Shown here piece by piece: positions 16,844-26,592 of a stretch of 64,000 nt of DNA. The position numbers and the translations under genes are program-made. A model generated the notes under the pieces. It did not search any database and had not been told where the DNA came from. It worked only from the letters and a program-made list of their open reading frames with translations. Origin of the DNA: Gemmatimonas sp. (lineage in GTDB: Bacteria > Gemmatimonadota > Gemmatimonadetes > Gemmatimonadales > Gemmatimonadaceae); assembly GCF_021298855.1 (NCBI RefSeq), contig NZ_JAJTHI010000001.1:1-64000 (forward strand). The letters run 5' to 3'. The first letter of the stretch is position 1. The number at the start of each line of letters is the position of its first letter.

Positions 16844-18193
16844 TCACACCGCCTCGCTCAATGACGTGAAGTTGAAATCCCGCACCTTCAGGCTCGGCAT
16901 CACCACGTCTCCGCCTTGCTCGGTGCCCGCCACCCGTTCGGCGCGACCGAGGGCCTCGAGGTTGTTGAGCATGAACAGCGGCGACTCGTTGAAGCGGAAA
17001 TTGCGCAGGCTCTTGGTGATCCTGCCGTTCTCGATGAGGAACGTGCCGTCGCGCGTGAGCCCCGTGTAGAGAATGGTGCGCGGGTCCACTTCGCGCAGAT
17101 ACCACAGACGCGTCACGAGAATGCCGCGCGTGGTGCCCTTCACGAGGTCGTCCACGCTCTGCGTGCCACCCGCCATCTTGAAGGTGCTGGGCCCACCGGT
17201 GGGTGTCTTGCCCTGCTTCCTGGCCCAGAAGCGCGAGTAGATGAGCTGCTTGAGCACACCGTTCTCGATCCACACCTGGCGACCCAGTGGCATGCCCTCG
17301 AAGTCCCACGGGCGTCCCTGCAGCTGCGGATCGCTCGGATCGGAAAAGAGGGTGACGCGTTCGTCCATGATCTTCTCGCCCACCTTGTTGCCGCCGCCCT
17401 GCTTCACGAACGGGCTGCGCCCTTCGTCGGCGCTGCGGGCATCGGCATACTGACTGATCAGCTGCACGATGTCGCCCACGGCCTGCGGCTCGAGAATAAC
17501 CGTGTACCGTCCCGGCTCGATCGCCACCGGATTGCGCGACAGCTTTGCCTTGGCGCTCGCCGTTTCCGCCACCCGGCGCGCGTCGAGCTGTGCCCAGTCG
17601 GCGTTGTCGGCCGCGGCCCAGCCACTCCCCGTGCCGTCGCTGGTACGCACCGTGAGCGTGTAGTTCGCATTGGTGCTGCGGTGGTAGGCGAACATGCCCG
17701 TGCTGTTGCCGATTGCCAGCGCACCGGCGGTGGTCACGAGATATCCGGCCGCCTTGAGATCGCCCGACGTGCGCGCGATCTCGAGCGCGGACAGCGCGGC
17801 CTTCGCCCGATCCGCCGCCGAGAGATTCGCCGTGCTGTCGAACCACGCATTCACCGGCGTGTACTGCTGCGCCGCGAGCTGCGGCATGTTCTCGGGATCT
17901 TCCGGGGCCAGACGCGCCAGCCGTTCACTCTCGGCCACGGCGCGCGCGATGCTGTCGTCGGAAAAGTCGTTGGTGGTCACCACGGCGTGCCGGGCGCCGA
18001 AGAAGCTCTGAATCCCGAGCTGTCCGTCGGTGGTGCTGCCCGCGGTACTCACCTGATTGTCGGCGAAGCGGATGTTCCCCGCCGTGTACGTGTTCACCTG
18101 CACGTCGATGGCGTCGGCCTTGGAGCGCTTGATCGCCTTCTCCACGATGGCCTGCGCCTGCTCGCGGGTGAGGATGGCATTGTCCGCTTGCAT
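16844..18193 (-). CDS. TldE/PmbA-like metalloprotease-partner protein
   Basis: TldD/TldE heterodimers degrade unfolded or natural peptides, and in E. coli they mature microcin B17. In the complex TldD supplies the zinc site. This 449-residue product has the family fold with an N-terminal helical domain (NAILTREQAQAIVEKAIKRS) and conserved stretches RYTVILEPQAVGDIVQLISQ, MPLGRQVWIENGVLKQLIYS and the C-terminal TRDGTFLIENGRITKSLRNF. It lacks the HExxxH metal motif seen in its partner, as expected for a TldE subunit. ATG 18193 overlaps the stop of the upstream tldD-like gene by 1 bp. Confidence 0.85.
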   Translation of the reverse strand: MQADNAILTREQAQAIVEKAIKRSKADAIDVQVNTYTAGNIRFADNQVSTAGSTTDGQLGIQSFFGARHAVVTTNDFSDDSIARAVAESERLARLAPEDPENMPQLAAQQYTPVNAWFDSTANLSAADRAKAALSALEIARTSGDLKAAGYLVTTAGALAIGNSTGMFAYHRSTNANYTLTVRTSDGTGSGWAAADNADWAQLDARRVAETASAKAKLSRNPVAIEPGRYTVILEPQAVGDIVQLISQYADARSADEGRSPFVKQGGGNKVGEKIMDERVTLFSDPSDPQLQGRPWDFEGMPLGRQVWIENGVLKQLIYSRFWARKQGKTPTGGPSTFKMAGGTQSVDDLVKGTTRGILVTRLWYLREVDPRTILYTGLTRDGTFLIENGRITKSLRNFRFNESPLFMLNNLEALGRAERVAGTEQGGDVVMPSLKVRDFNFTSLSEAV

Positions 18194-19833
18194 TACGCCT
18201 TCCTCCCGGTGTTGATCACGTTCACGTTGCGGAAACGCGCCGGCGGCGAGCCGTGCGAGACCGCGTTCACCTGTGGGGGCTGCCCCTTGCCGTCGAAGAA
18301 CGAGCCGCCCAGTTCGTAGCTGCGCGGGCCACCGATCATGTCCATGCTGTTCCAGAAGTCCGGCGTGCGGATCTGGTAGGCCACATCCTTCAGCACGCCC
18401 ACGACCTTGCCCCCCTTGATCTCGTGGTACAGCTGGCCACCGAACTGCGCGTTGAAGCGCTGCTGGTCGATGGAGAAGGAGCCGTCGCCCTGAATGAGGA
18501 TGCCGCGGTCGGTGGCGGCGATGAGATCGTTCATGGTGAGATCCTTCTCACCGGGCATGAGCGACACGTTGGGCATGCGCTGGAACTGCACGTTGTCCCA
18601 CCCCTGCGCATACGAGCAGCCATGCGAGCGCACCGGACGACCGTGCTTCTCGTACCACCAGCGCAGCCACGGCGCCTGTTCGCGCGTGGTCTGGTAGTCG
18701 TTGAACACGCCGTTCTTCACGATGAGGAACTCGTCGGGCTTCACGCCGTCGTCGTCCCACCCGATGGTGGAGAGCCCGCCTTCCTGCGAACGGTCACCCT
18801 GGACGTTCATGAGGCTCGGCCCGTACTTGAGCGTCCCCAGCATCTTCTCCGGCGGCGCCACGAAGCTGGTGCCGGCGTAGTTGGCTTCGTAACCCATGGC
18901 GCGATCGAGCTCGGTGGGGTGCCCGATGCTCTCGTGAATGGTGAGCCACAGATTCTGCGGGTCGAGCACGAGATCGTACCGCCCCTGCTCCACCGGCTTG
19001 CCGGTGAGCTTGGCCGCCGCCTCGTCGCCCCACTGCTGCGCCTTGCCCACCAGGTCGTTCGACAGCACGTACTCCCACCCGCGGGCCATGGGGGCCACCA
19101 TGTTGCTGCGGTTCTGGAAGTCGGTGAAGTCGCTGCTCACCGCGGTGATCTGCATGGTGGGCCACGAGCGCACCACGTCCTGCTTCGTCACCGTGCCGTC
19201 GGTGTTGGCGTAGTGGCGTTCGTCCTTCACGAAGAAGAATCCGCTGAAGACGTACTTCACGTTCTTGGCCTTCATGGCGTTCGCGTTGGCCGTGATGAGC
19301 AGGTCGGCCTTCTGCTCAACGGGCACGTCGAACGGATCCTGCGTGAAGGCGCTTTTCCAGTAGCCATCCTTCACCGCGGGCGTCGGCAGCCATTCCACAC
19401 CATGCGCGCGCGCGACCGTGCTGGCCTTGGCAATGGCCACCGCCTCACGCGCCGCAGAGGCCGCGCCGTCGATGGTGAGGATGCGCGTCGCCGAAAAGCC
19501 CCACGTCCCGTCTACCAGCGCGCGGACGCCGAGGCCCACCGTATCGGTGTCCACGACGTTCTGGATCTGCTGCTCACGGGTGAACACGAAGTTCTGGCGC
19601 TGGCGGCTGCAGCGCACGTCGGCATAGCTGGCACCGGCCATCTTGGCCGCATTGAGCGCCGCGTCCATGAGGGTGCGCACATTCGCGATATCCTCGAAGG
19701 CCTCGAGGGTGCGCCAATCGGGGGCCGGGGCGGCACTCAGCAGCCGCGGAATACCGGCCAAACCGCTGCCGGCCAGCAAGGCGCCGCCAAGTGCGGTGCC
19801 GCCCTGCCGGAGAAAATCACGTCGGGAGGTCAT
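18193..19833 (-). CDS. TldD-like metalloprotease with Tat signal
   Basis: Catalytic partner of the adjacent TldE-like protein. The 546-residue product starts with a twin-arginine signal (SRRDFLRQGGTALGGALLAG), so this pair would act outside the cytoplasm, unlike E. coli TldD/E. The zinc motif HESIGHPTELD (HExxxH) is present, followed by GWDDDGVKPDEFLIVKNGVF and CSYAQGWDNVQFQRMPNVSL. The TldE-like gene downstream lacks an obvious signal, which leaves the compartment of the complex uncertain. Confidence 0.87.
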   Translation of the reverse strand: MTSRRDFLRQGGTALGGALLAGSGLAGIPRLLSAAPAPDWRTLEAFEDIANVRTLMDAALNAAKMAGASYADVRCSRQRQNFVFTREQQIQNVVDTDTVGLGVRALVDGTWGFSATRILTIDGAASAAREAVAIAKASTVARAHGVEWLPTPAVKDGYWKSAFTQDPFDVPVEQKADLLITANANAMKAKNVKYVFSGFFFVKDERHYANTDGTVTKQDVVRSWPTMQITAVSSDFTDFQNRSNMVAPMARGWEYVLSNDLVGKAQQWGDEAAAKLTGKPVEQGRYDLVLDPQNLWLTIHESIGHPTELDRAMGYEANYAGTSFVAPPEKMLGTLKYGPSLMNVQGDRSQEGGLSTIGWDDDGVKPDEFLIVKNGVFNDYQTTREQAPWLRWWYEKHGRPVRSHGCSYAQGWDNVQFQRMPNVSLMPGEKDLTMNDLIAATDRGILIQGDGSFSIDQQRFNAQFGGQLYHEIKGGKVVGVLKDVAYQIRTPDFWNSMDMIGGPRSYELGGSFFDGKGQPPQVNAVSHGSPPARFRNVNVINTGRKA

Positions 19834-19936
19834 GAGGAACAGTGGACTCCGCCAAACTGGTGGGAAAGCGGGCGGGGCGCCCGCGGGACATGCCGACAGG
19901 TACGAACGGGAGACCGGCTTCGTTTCGACACCCTGA

Positions 19937-19963
19937 GAACGCGGCAGCGTTGCTGCCGCGTTC
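19937..19963. terminator. Perfect 12-bp hairpin between the HD gene and tldD
   Basis: GAACGCGGCAGC, loop GTT, GCTGCCGCGTTC. A second hairpin-like pair (AGCTGAG/CTCAGCT) lies at about 20,000-20,030. Position is after the minus-strand HD gene and before tldD; no T tract, so a terminator role is tentative. Confidence 0.45.
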
Positions 19964-20023
19964 AGAGCCGAGCGCCCAACTCTCAGCCGGAGAATTGACA
20001 GCTGAGGCTTGGGGTCTCAGCTC

Positions 20024-20539
20024 TCAGCTCCGCCCCCAGAGCCCGAGCACCTCGTGCACCCGCGCATCCGCCGTCGCGCGCGCCTGCGCCCACGGGATCA
20101 GCCCCCGCGCCGCGTCGGTGCACAGCAGCTCCGCGCGGGGCGTGATCCCCACGCGCCCGAGGTCCAGCCGGTCCGCATCCCAACAGGCCAGCAGGGTTGC
20201 ATCGCCGGTCGTGTGTCCGTCGGTGTGCAACCGGCACGCCTCGTACAGCAACTCGAAGCGCGTGTCGTCGAGGTGCACCAGCGAGCCGCGCAGCGCATGC
20301 GCCAGGTCGCCGCCACGCAACCCGTGATCGGGGTCGAGGTGCTCGTTCACCCGCCGCGCGTCATGAAAAAGCGCGAACAGCCGCACCACCTCCGCATCGC
20401 CCCCCTGTGACTCGGCGACGCGCAGTCCGTTCTCCCACACCCGCGCCCAGTGGTACACCCCATGGTAGCCGTCGTGCGGCAGCGAGTAGCCGCTGAGAAT
20501 GACCTGCAGGAGTGCACCGTAATCGTGAGCGTTGGGCAT
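20024..20539 (-). CDS. HD-domain-like protein
   Basis: A 171-residue protein with the arrangement YHGVYHWARVWENGLRVAES, then LFALFHDARRVNEHLDPDHG (His-Asp pair), then ACRLHTDGHTTGD and LLACWDADRLDLGRVG. This is the H...HD...H...D spacing of HD-domain metal phosphohydrolases. ATG 20539 is the natural start. The substrate is unknown. It lies downstream of the SNF2 helicase gene on the same strand with a 94-bp gap, so co-transcription is possible. Confidence 0.72.
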   Translation of the reverse strand: MPNAHDYGALLQVILSGYSLPHDGYHGVYHWARVWENGLRVAESQGGDAEVVRLFALFHDARRVNEHLDPDHGLRGGDLAHALRGSLVHLDDTRFELLYEACRLHTDGHTTGDATLLACWDADRLDLGRVGITPRAELLCTDAARGLIPWAQARATADARVHEVLGLWGRS

Positions 20540-20633
20540 GGGGAGGGTGAGGCGTGAGAGAAAGAGTGCCGTCTGAGAATACCGCCGGAGCGTGGAACCT
20601 GGATTCTCCTTCCGACCGCTCGGGTCTCTCGGC

Positions 20634-23600
20634 TCACCCGAACAGCAGCTCCAGCTCGGCGCGCCCGATCGCTCCCAGCCCGCCCTTGTCTTCGCCGAGA
20701 ATGGCATCGGCCAGCGCCCGCTTGCTGGCCTGGAGTTCCAGAATCTTGGACTCGATCGTATCGCGCGCCACCACGCGCGTGGCCAGCACATGACGCAGCT
20801 GCCCGATACGGTGCGCGCGATCGATCGCCTGCGCCTCGACCGCCGGATTCCACCAGGGATCGAGCAGATACACGTACTCGGCGGCCGTGAGGTTGAGTCC
20901 GTGCCCCCCGGCCTTGAGGCTGATGAGAAACACCGGCGCGCCCTCGGCCGACTGGAAGCGCGCCACGCGCGCGCCACGGTCGCGCGTCCGGCCGTCCAGA
21001 TACTCGTAGCGCACCCCCGCCTCATCGAGGCGCGTCTTCACGAGGGCCAGGAAGCTCGTGAACTGCGAGAAGACGAGCGCCTTGTGCCCTTCGGCGGTGA
21101 GCTCCTGCAGCGACGGAATGAGCGCATCGAGCTTGGCGCTGGGCAACGTGGTGCCGCTCGCGTCCACCAGCACCGGGTGACAGGCCGCCTGCCGCAGCCG
21201 CAGGAGCCCCTCGAGGATGTGCATGCGGGAGCGCGCCATCCCCTCGCGGTCCACGAGGTCGAAGAGCTGTTCGGCGTAGCGCACCCGTACCGCTTCGTAG
21301 AAGGCGCGCTGTTCGGGCTCCAGCTCCACCTCCAACGTCTGTTCGATGCGCGCCGGCAGCTCGGCGGCCACCTGCGCCTTCGTGCGCCGCAGGATGACCG
21401 GACGCAGCGCCCGTGTCAGCAGGTCGTCGGGCGCCTCGGGCGTACTCCACACGCCGGCGGCGGCCGTGGCCGGCCCCAACAGACGCGCGGCCGAGCTGAA
21501 CTTCGACGACGCCCCCAGCATCCCCGGGTTGAGGAACTCGAAGAGACTCCACAGCTCTTCGATGCGGTTTTCGATGGGCGTCCCGGTGAGGGCCAGCCGA
21601 TGGTCGGCTTGCAGCACGCGTGCCGCCTTCGCGGTGGCCGTGCCCGCGTTCTTGATGGCCTGTGCCTCGTCGAGCACCACGTAGTCGAAGCGCTTCTGCC
21701 CCAGCTGCACCACGTCGCGGCGCAGGGTGCCGTAGGTGGTGATCACCACATCGGCATCGAGCGCGTCGAGCGCCACATCGGTGCGGTCGCCATGACTCAG
21801 GTCCACCACCCGCAGCCGTGGGGTGAAGCGCGCCGCTTCCTGCATCCAGTTGAAGACGAGGGAGCGCGGAACCACCAGCAGCGACAGCCCCGCGCGTTCC
21901 ACCCGCCGGGCTTCGAGCAGCGCCAGCACCTGCACCGTCTTGCCGAGCCCCATGTCGTCGGCCAGGCAGCCGCCCAGCCCGAACTGCCGCAGGAAGGCGA
22001 ACCAGCCCAGGGCCTCATGCTGGTAGCCGCGCAACGCCCCCACGAACGTGGCAGGCACCGGGACGGTCCCGATGGTGCGGAAGGTGCGCAGCTTCGTGCG
22101 TGCCTCCGCCAGTTGGGCGTCCACATCCACGGCCGGCAGCGACTCGAGAAGAATGTCCACGAGCGCCAGCTGCCCCCGCTTGAAGCGCACCACACCGCCC
22201 CGCCGCTCTCCGAAGGCCTGCAGCGCCTGCCAGGCGTTGAGCGATTCGCGCGGGAGGACGCCGATGGCGCCATCGGGCAGGGGAAGTTGCGTGGCGCCGC
22301 TGGCGCGCGCGGCGAGGACCTCCATCAGGGGCACCACATGCGATCCGAACGTCACGTGGCCTTCGAGATCGAACCAATCGACACCGGTGCGCCCCGTCAC
22401 CGTGACCGGACCGGCCGCGACCAACGGCTGCCCTTCGTATTCCACGTGCCACCCGTCGTGCACGAGCGCCGCCAGCACCGTCGGGGCCTGCGGCCCGGGG
22501 AGTGCCAGCCCCATGCGATGCTCCGCCGGGAAGTAGAGCTCCTGTGCCCCGGCAGCGCGCACCTTCGTCACGGCTTCCCGTTCGAGCGACAGGCGACGGC
22601 GGTAGAGGGTACGCGTGGTGCCGTCGAATACCCACGGCGTGGACGAGTGGGCATCGGCGAACGCGTTGCCATACCGAAAGCGCACGGCGAGCCGGGTGAA
22701 CGGCCGCCGCGACCAGGGCGCATCCGCACGCGCCGTGAGGTAGCGCGCGGGGGTGACGTCGAACTCGGTGTGCACCGTCCCATCGGGCAGCGCAAGCGCC
22801 GGCAGCCCGGGCGTGCCGTGGTACTGCTCGAGAAAGGCGGAGGGATCGTCACCCAGATCGAGCTCGCCCTCGCGCCAGAGCAGCGCCAACAACGGTTGCA
22901 GCACGCCCGATTCGACCCGCGCCAGGGCATCGCCCTTGAGCATCAGTCCCGACGGGGTCAGCACGTCCACGTCGTGCAGCGCATGCTCCTGACGGTCGCG
23001 CACCAGCGACGCGGTGAGGGCGTAATGCGACGCCGACGTTGGAGCGGCGGAGGTCGTGACGCGCAGCTGCACGGTATACGGCGCCCCGTCATCCCACCGC
23101 AGCACGCGCCCCTCGAGCGACGGCTTGAGGCTGCGCACCATGCTGCGCCCCGTTTCACAGAGCAGCCGCAGGGTGGTGGGAAAGGCGCGCAGCGGAATGA
23201 CGAAGCCGTTGGCGGGCATTGCGGCGTCCGGCGCCGTGTCGCTGGTCCCGAGCAACAGGTTGGCAATGAGGCGATCGGCCGGATCGGGCGCATCCACCCA
23301 CGCCGCGGCGGCAAAGCCGAAGTGCCGCGGTGCATCCCACACCCCGTCGCGGTTGCGGCGCTGCGTGGCCACGTCAACGCGTACCCCATCGGCCTGCGGC
23401 GCCCCGGTCAGATGCACGAGGTACACGATCCGCCGGTCGGTGGGGATCGATCGCGCCGTCTGCCGACTGGCGGAGAGCTCACGCTGCGCCTGCGCCCCCG
23501 CAATCTGCCGCAAGGCCGCGCGCCACGGTTCCACCGCCGGCGGCGCGCCGAGCTCCAGCACCGCCCCCCCATCCTGCTGCTCGAGCGCCTCCAGGTAGGC

Positions 23601-23972
23601 GTCGTTGACGGGCGCCGCCGCTTCGAACGTCACCGACGGCGGGGGGGCATCGGCACGCAACGCCGCCGGCAGGGCCTCGTCCTCGTCGAGGCGCAGCAGC
23701 AACGCCCACTGGTGCTTGCAGGCACCACGCCCCGCCGCCGCCGCACACGAACAGGAGAGCGTCACCACCGACGCGGCCACGGTGATCGTGGTCTCGTAGG
23801 TCGACGTACCGCGCACCACCGCCACCACATGCTCCGGGCCGATCTCCAGCACCCGGAGACGATCGGCAGCGACGTACGCACGCGCCCGTTCGACCACGGG
23901 CGCGGGGAACAGGGCAGCAAGGCGAGGATGAATCACACGATACCGAACGGAGGGGGCGGCCAATACCGCCAA
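20634..23972 (-). CDS. SNF2-family helicase with N-terminal SWIM zinc finger
   Basis: ATP-driven DNA translocase of the bacterial SNF2/HepA-like type; cellular role unproven. The 1112-residue product has an N-terminal SWIM finger (LSCSCAAAAGRGACKHQWAL, about residues 73-92) and a long variable middle. The helicase core follows: LADDMGLGKTVQVLALL (motif I), VVLDEAQAIKN (motif II), LTGTPIENRIEELWSLFEFL (motif III), and C-terminal motifs V-VI in GHGLNLTAAEYVYLLDPWWN and QAIDRAHRIGQ. TTG 23972 is the assigned start, without a clear ribosome-binding site. It follows tex by 29 bp on the same strand, suggesting an operon. Confidence 0.9.
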   Translation of the reverse strand: MAVLAAPSVRYRVIHPRLAALFPAPVVERARAYVAADRLRVLEIGPEHVVAVVRGTSTYETTITVAASVVTLSCSCAAAAGRGACKHQWALLLRLDEDEALPAALRADAPPPSVTFEAAAPVNDAYLEALEQQDGGAVLELGAPPAVEPWRAALRQIAGAQAQRELSASRQTARSIPTDRRIVYLVHLTGAPQADGVRVDVATQRRNRDGVWDAPRHFGFAAAAWVDAPDPADRLIANLLLGTSDTAPDAAMPANGFVIPLRAFPTTLRLLCETGRSMVRSLKPSLEGRVLRWDDGAPYTVQLRVTTSAAPTSASHYALTASLVRDRQEHALHDVDVLTPSGLMLKGDALARVESGVLQPLLALLWREGELDLGDDPSAFLEQYHGTPGLPALALPDGTVHTEFDVTPARYLTARADAPWSRRPFTRLAVRFRYGNAFADAHSSTPWVFDGTTRTLYRRRLSLEREAVTKVRAAGAQELYFPAEHRMGLALPGPQAPTVLAALVHDGWHVEYEGQPLVAAGPVTVTGRTGVDWFDLEGHVTFGSHVVPLMEVLAARASGATQLPLPDGAIGVLPRESLNAWQALQAFGERRGGVVRFKRGQLALVDILLESLPAVDVDAQLAEARTKLRTFRTIGTVPVPATFVGALRGYQHEALGWFAFLRQFGLGGCLADDMGLGKTVQVLALLEARRVERAGLSLLVVPRSLVFNWMQEAARFTPRLRVVDLSHGDRTDVALDALDADVVITTYGTLRRDVVQLGQKRFDYVVLDEAQAIKNAGTATAKAARVLQADHRLALTGTPIENRIEELWSLFEFLNPGMLGASSKFSSAARLLGPATAAAGVWSTPEAPDDLLTRALRPVILRRTKAQVAAELPARIEQTLEVELEPEQRAFYEAVRVRYAEQLFDLVDREGMARSRMHILEGLLRLRQAACHPVLVDASGTTLPSAKLDALIPSLQELTAEGHKALVFSQFTSFLALVKTRLDEAGVRYEYLDGRTRDRGARVARFQSAEGAPVFLISLKAGGHGLNLTAAEYVYLLDPWWNPAVEAQAIDRAHRIGQLRHVLATRVVARDTIESKILELQASKRALADAILGEDKGGLGAIGRAELELLFG

Positions 23973-24001
23973 GAGCAGGCAACCGTCAAAGATAGCCTGC
24001 C

Positions 24002-26359
24002 TTACTTGAAGCGGATGCCGTTGGGCGCCACGGCACCCTTCGTAGGGACGAAGGGCTTCGCAGCGGGCTTGAAACCACCCTTGAGTGGCGCGCGCTGGGC
24101 ATGACCCGGCGGCCGATTCTCGCGGGCGTTCTGTTCCACATCGCGGCGGGTCCCCCCCTCGGTGCTGCCCCCCTTGGGACCCATGCCGCCGTCGCTGCGC
24201 ATGCTCAGCGCAATGCGATTGCGCGGCAGATCCACGCTCTGCACCGTGACCTTCACCTTCATGCCCACCTTCACCACGTCGTTCGGATCCTTCACGTAGC
24301 GGTCGGCAATCTGGCTCACGTGCACGAGTCCATCCTGGTGCACCCCGATGTCCACGAACACCCCGAAGGCCACGATGTTGGTCACCACCCCTTCCAGCAC
24401 CATGCCCGGGAGCAGATCACTGGGCTTCTGGATGTCGTCGCGGAACGCCGGCGGTTCGAACGCCGCACGCGGATCACGTCCCGGCTTCCTGAGCTCAGCC
24501 GCGATGTCCACGAGCGTGGGCATCCCCACATCGCCGCTCACGTACTTCCGCAACTCGATGCGGTCCACGAGGGCGTCGTTGCCAATGAACTCGGCCACGT
24601 TCACGCCCAGGTCCTGCGCCATGCGCTCCACCAGGGGGTAGCGCTCGGGGTGCACCGCGCTCGCATCGAGCGGATGCGCCCCCCCGCGCACGCGCAGGAA
24701 GCCGGCGGCCTGTTCGAACGCCTTCGCCCCCAGGCGCGGCACCTCGGTGAGATCCTTGCGCGAGGTGAAGCCGCCCTTCCGGTCACGCAACGTGACAATC
24801 GCCTGCGCGAGACTCGGCCCGATACCGGCCACGTAGCCGAGCAACGCCGCCGAGGCGGTGTTCACCTCCACGCCCACGCGATTCACGGCGCTTTCGACCG
24901 TTTCGTCGAGGCGCTGCTTGAGCTTCGTCTGGTTCACATCGTGCTGGTACTGCCCCACGCCAATGCTCTTGGGGTCGATCTTCACCAGTTCGGCGAGCGG
25001 ATCCTGCAGACGGCGCGCGATGCTCACGGCGCCACGCAGCGACACATCGAGCTCCGGGAACTCCTGGCGCGCCAGGTCGCTGGCGCTGTACACCGACGCG
25101 CCAGCTTCGTTCACCACCACCACCTGCGGACGCGGCGCCTCCAGTTCACGCAGCGCCGCCTTGGTGAGCGTTTCCGTTTCGCGACTGGCCGTCCCGTTGC
25201 CAATGGCAATGAGCTCCGGCGCGAAGCGGTTGACCATGGCCCGCACGGCGCCAGCGAAGCGGTCTTCCTGATGGAGATACAGCGTGTCGGTGTGCACGAG
25301 CGCCCCGGTGGCGCTGACCACGGCCACCTTCACGCCGGTGCGGAATCCCGGATCGAGACCAATGGTCTTCTTCTCGCCGGCCGGGCTGGCCAGCAACAGC
25401 TGTTCGAGGTTGCGTCCGAAGATGGTGATCGCTTCGTCGTCGGCGCGCGTCTTGAGCTCCACGCGCAGCTCCACCTCGATGGCCGGCGACAGCAACCGCT
25501 TGTACGCGTCCGCGCACACGAGCGTGAACTGCTGCTGCGCCGGCCGGCCGGCACCGACCTCGCGGAGCAGCCGTGCGTTGATTTCCTCCACGGGCGCTTC
25601 GATGCGCCAGAGCAGTTCGCCTTCGGTCTCGCCGCGGCGAATGGCAAGCATGCGATGACTGGGAATGGTGCCGAGCGACTCGGCGAAGTCGAAATAGTCC
25701 TTGAATTTCGATTCGTCGCTCTTCTTCTCGGCCAGCACACTGCTCTTCACCACGCCCTTGGCGCGCGTGACCTCGCGCACCCAGCCGCGAATGACCGCAT
25801 CTTCGGCAATCTGCTCGGCAAGAATGTCCCGCGCGCCCTGCAGCGCAGCCTCGGCGGTGGGCACCTCGCTGGGCTTGCCATCCACCTCGGGAAGAACGAA
25901 CTCGGCGGCCCTGACGAGGGCGGCCGCATCATCGAGCCCTCCGTCCCACAGCGCCTCGGCCAATGGCGCGAGGCCACGCTCACGCGCAATCATGGCGCGG
26001 GTGCGGCGCTTCGGCTTGAATGGCAGGTACAGGTCTTCCAGCGTCTGCTTCGTGTCTGCCGCCATGATGGCGGCCTTGAGCGTCTCGTCGAGCTTTCCCT
26101 GCTCGTCGACGCTCTTGAGGATGGCGGCGCGGCGATCCTCCATTTCCTGGAGGTACTCGGCGCGCTCACGCACATCGCGAAGCTGCACCTCGTCGAGCCC
26201 GCCGGTCATCTCCTTGCGGTAGCGGGCAATGAATGGCAGGGTGGCGCCCTCAGCGAAGAGGGCGAGCGTGCGCTGAACCTGCTGCGCGTTGAGCGACAGT
26301 TCGGTCGCCACGCGTGCCACGAGCACGGGGGCGAGGGTATCGAGGGTCGGGGCAGTCAT
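24002..26359 (-). CDS. tex: Tex-family RNA-binding transcription accessory protein
   Basis: Tex is a conserved nucleic-acid-binding protein linked to transcription and stress tolerance. The 785-residue product has the N-terminal helical region (LPFIARYRKEMTGGLDEVQL), the YqgF/RNase H-like domain starting TIGLDPGFRTGVKVAVVSAT, and the helix-hairpin-helix segment with GVEVNTASAALLGYVAGIGP. It ends with an S1 domain (GVVTNIVAFGVFVDIGVHQD, then DGLVHVSQIADRYVKDP). A basic, glycine-rich tail of about 60 residues follows the S1 domain. ATG 26359. Upstream is a long palindrome that separates it from pfpI. Confidence 0.95.
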   Translation of the reverse strand: MTAPTLDTLAPVLVARVATELSLNAQQVQRTLALFAEGATLPFIARYRKEMTGGLDEVQLRDVRERAEYLQEMEDRRAAILKSVDEQGKLDETLKAAIMAADTKQTLEDLYLPFKPKRRTRAMIARERGLAPLAEALWDGGLDDAAALVRAAEFVLPEVDGKPSEVPTAEAALQGARDILAEQIAEDAVIRGWVREVTRAKGVVKSSVLAEKKSDESKFKDYFDFAESLGTIPSHRMLAIRRGETEGELLWRIEAPVEEINARLLREVGAGRPAQQQFTLVCADAYKRLLSPAIEVELRVELKTRADDEAITIFGRNLEQLLLASPAGEKKTIGLDPGFRTGVKVAVVSATGALVHTDTLYLHQEDRFAGAVRAMVNRFAPELIAIGNGTASRETETLTKAALRELEAPRPQVVVVNEAGASVYSASDLARQEFPELDVSLRGAVSIARRLQDPLAELVKIDPKSIGVGQYQHDVNQTKLKQRLDETVESAVNRVGVEVNTASAALLGYVAGIGPSLAQAIVTLRDRKGGFTSRKDLTEVPRLGAKAFEQAAGFLRVRGGAHPLDASAVHPERYPLVERMAQDLGVNVAEFIGNDALVDRIELRKYVSGDVGMPTLVDIAAELRKPGRDPRAAFEPPAFRDDIQKPSDLLPGMVLEGVVTNIVAFGVFVDIGVHQDGLVHVSQIADRYVKDPNDVVKVGMKVKVTVQSVDLPRNRIALSMRSDGGMGPKGGSTEGGTRRDVEQNARENRPPGHAQRAPLKGGFKPAAKPFVPTKGAVAPNGIRFK

Positions 26360-26443
26360 AGGCGCGGATACTACGTGCGCCGGACTGTGTTTTGGAGGGC
26401 TTGCGTTAATGCGGTCAGGCGCGTCGGCGACGCGCCTTTATGA

Positions 26444-26538
26444 CAAGGGAGGGAGCAGGGGGAAAGGATTCAGGCGGCAGGGGGAAGGATCACCTTCCAC
26501 CTTCACCCTGACCCTCTTCCCCCCTGCTCCCTCCCTTG
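26444..26538. repeat. Long inverted repeat (GAGGG/GCAGG family, member 2)
   Basis: CAAGGGAGGGAGCAGGGGG (from 26,444) pairs with its reverse complement ending at 26,538, about 20 bp of near-perfect stem with a 50-bp loop that is itself G-rich then C-rich. It separates pfpI from tex, both minus-strand, so it could terminate pfpI. Confidence 0.7.
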
Positions 26539-26592
26539 CAACCAAAGCGGGCCAGCCAGCAGCCGGCCCGCCTACCCCGCGCGCACCGCCGC

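Noticed and set aside
20592-26443. Very long plus-strand open frames opposite the SNF2 helicase and tex genes (over 700 codons each)
   Set aside because: They mirror GC-rich genes with clear motifs on the minus strand; the translations are Arg/His/Gly-rich, without domains.
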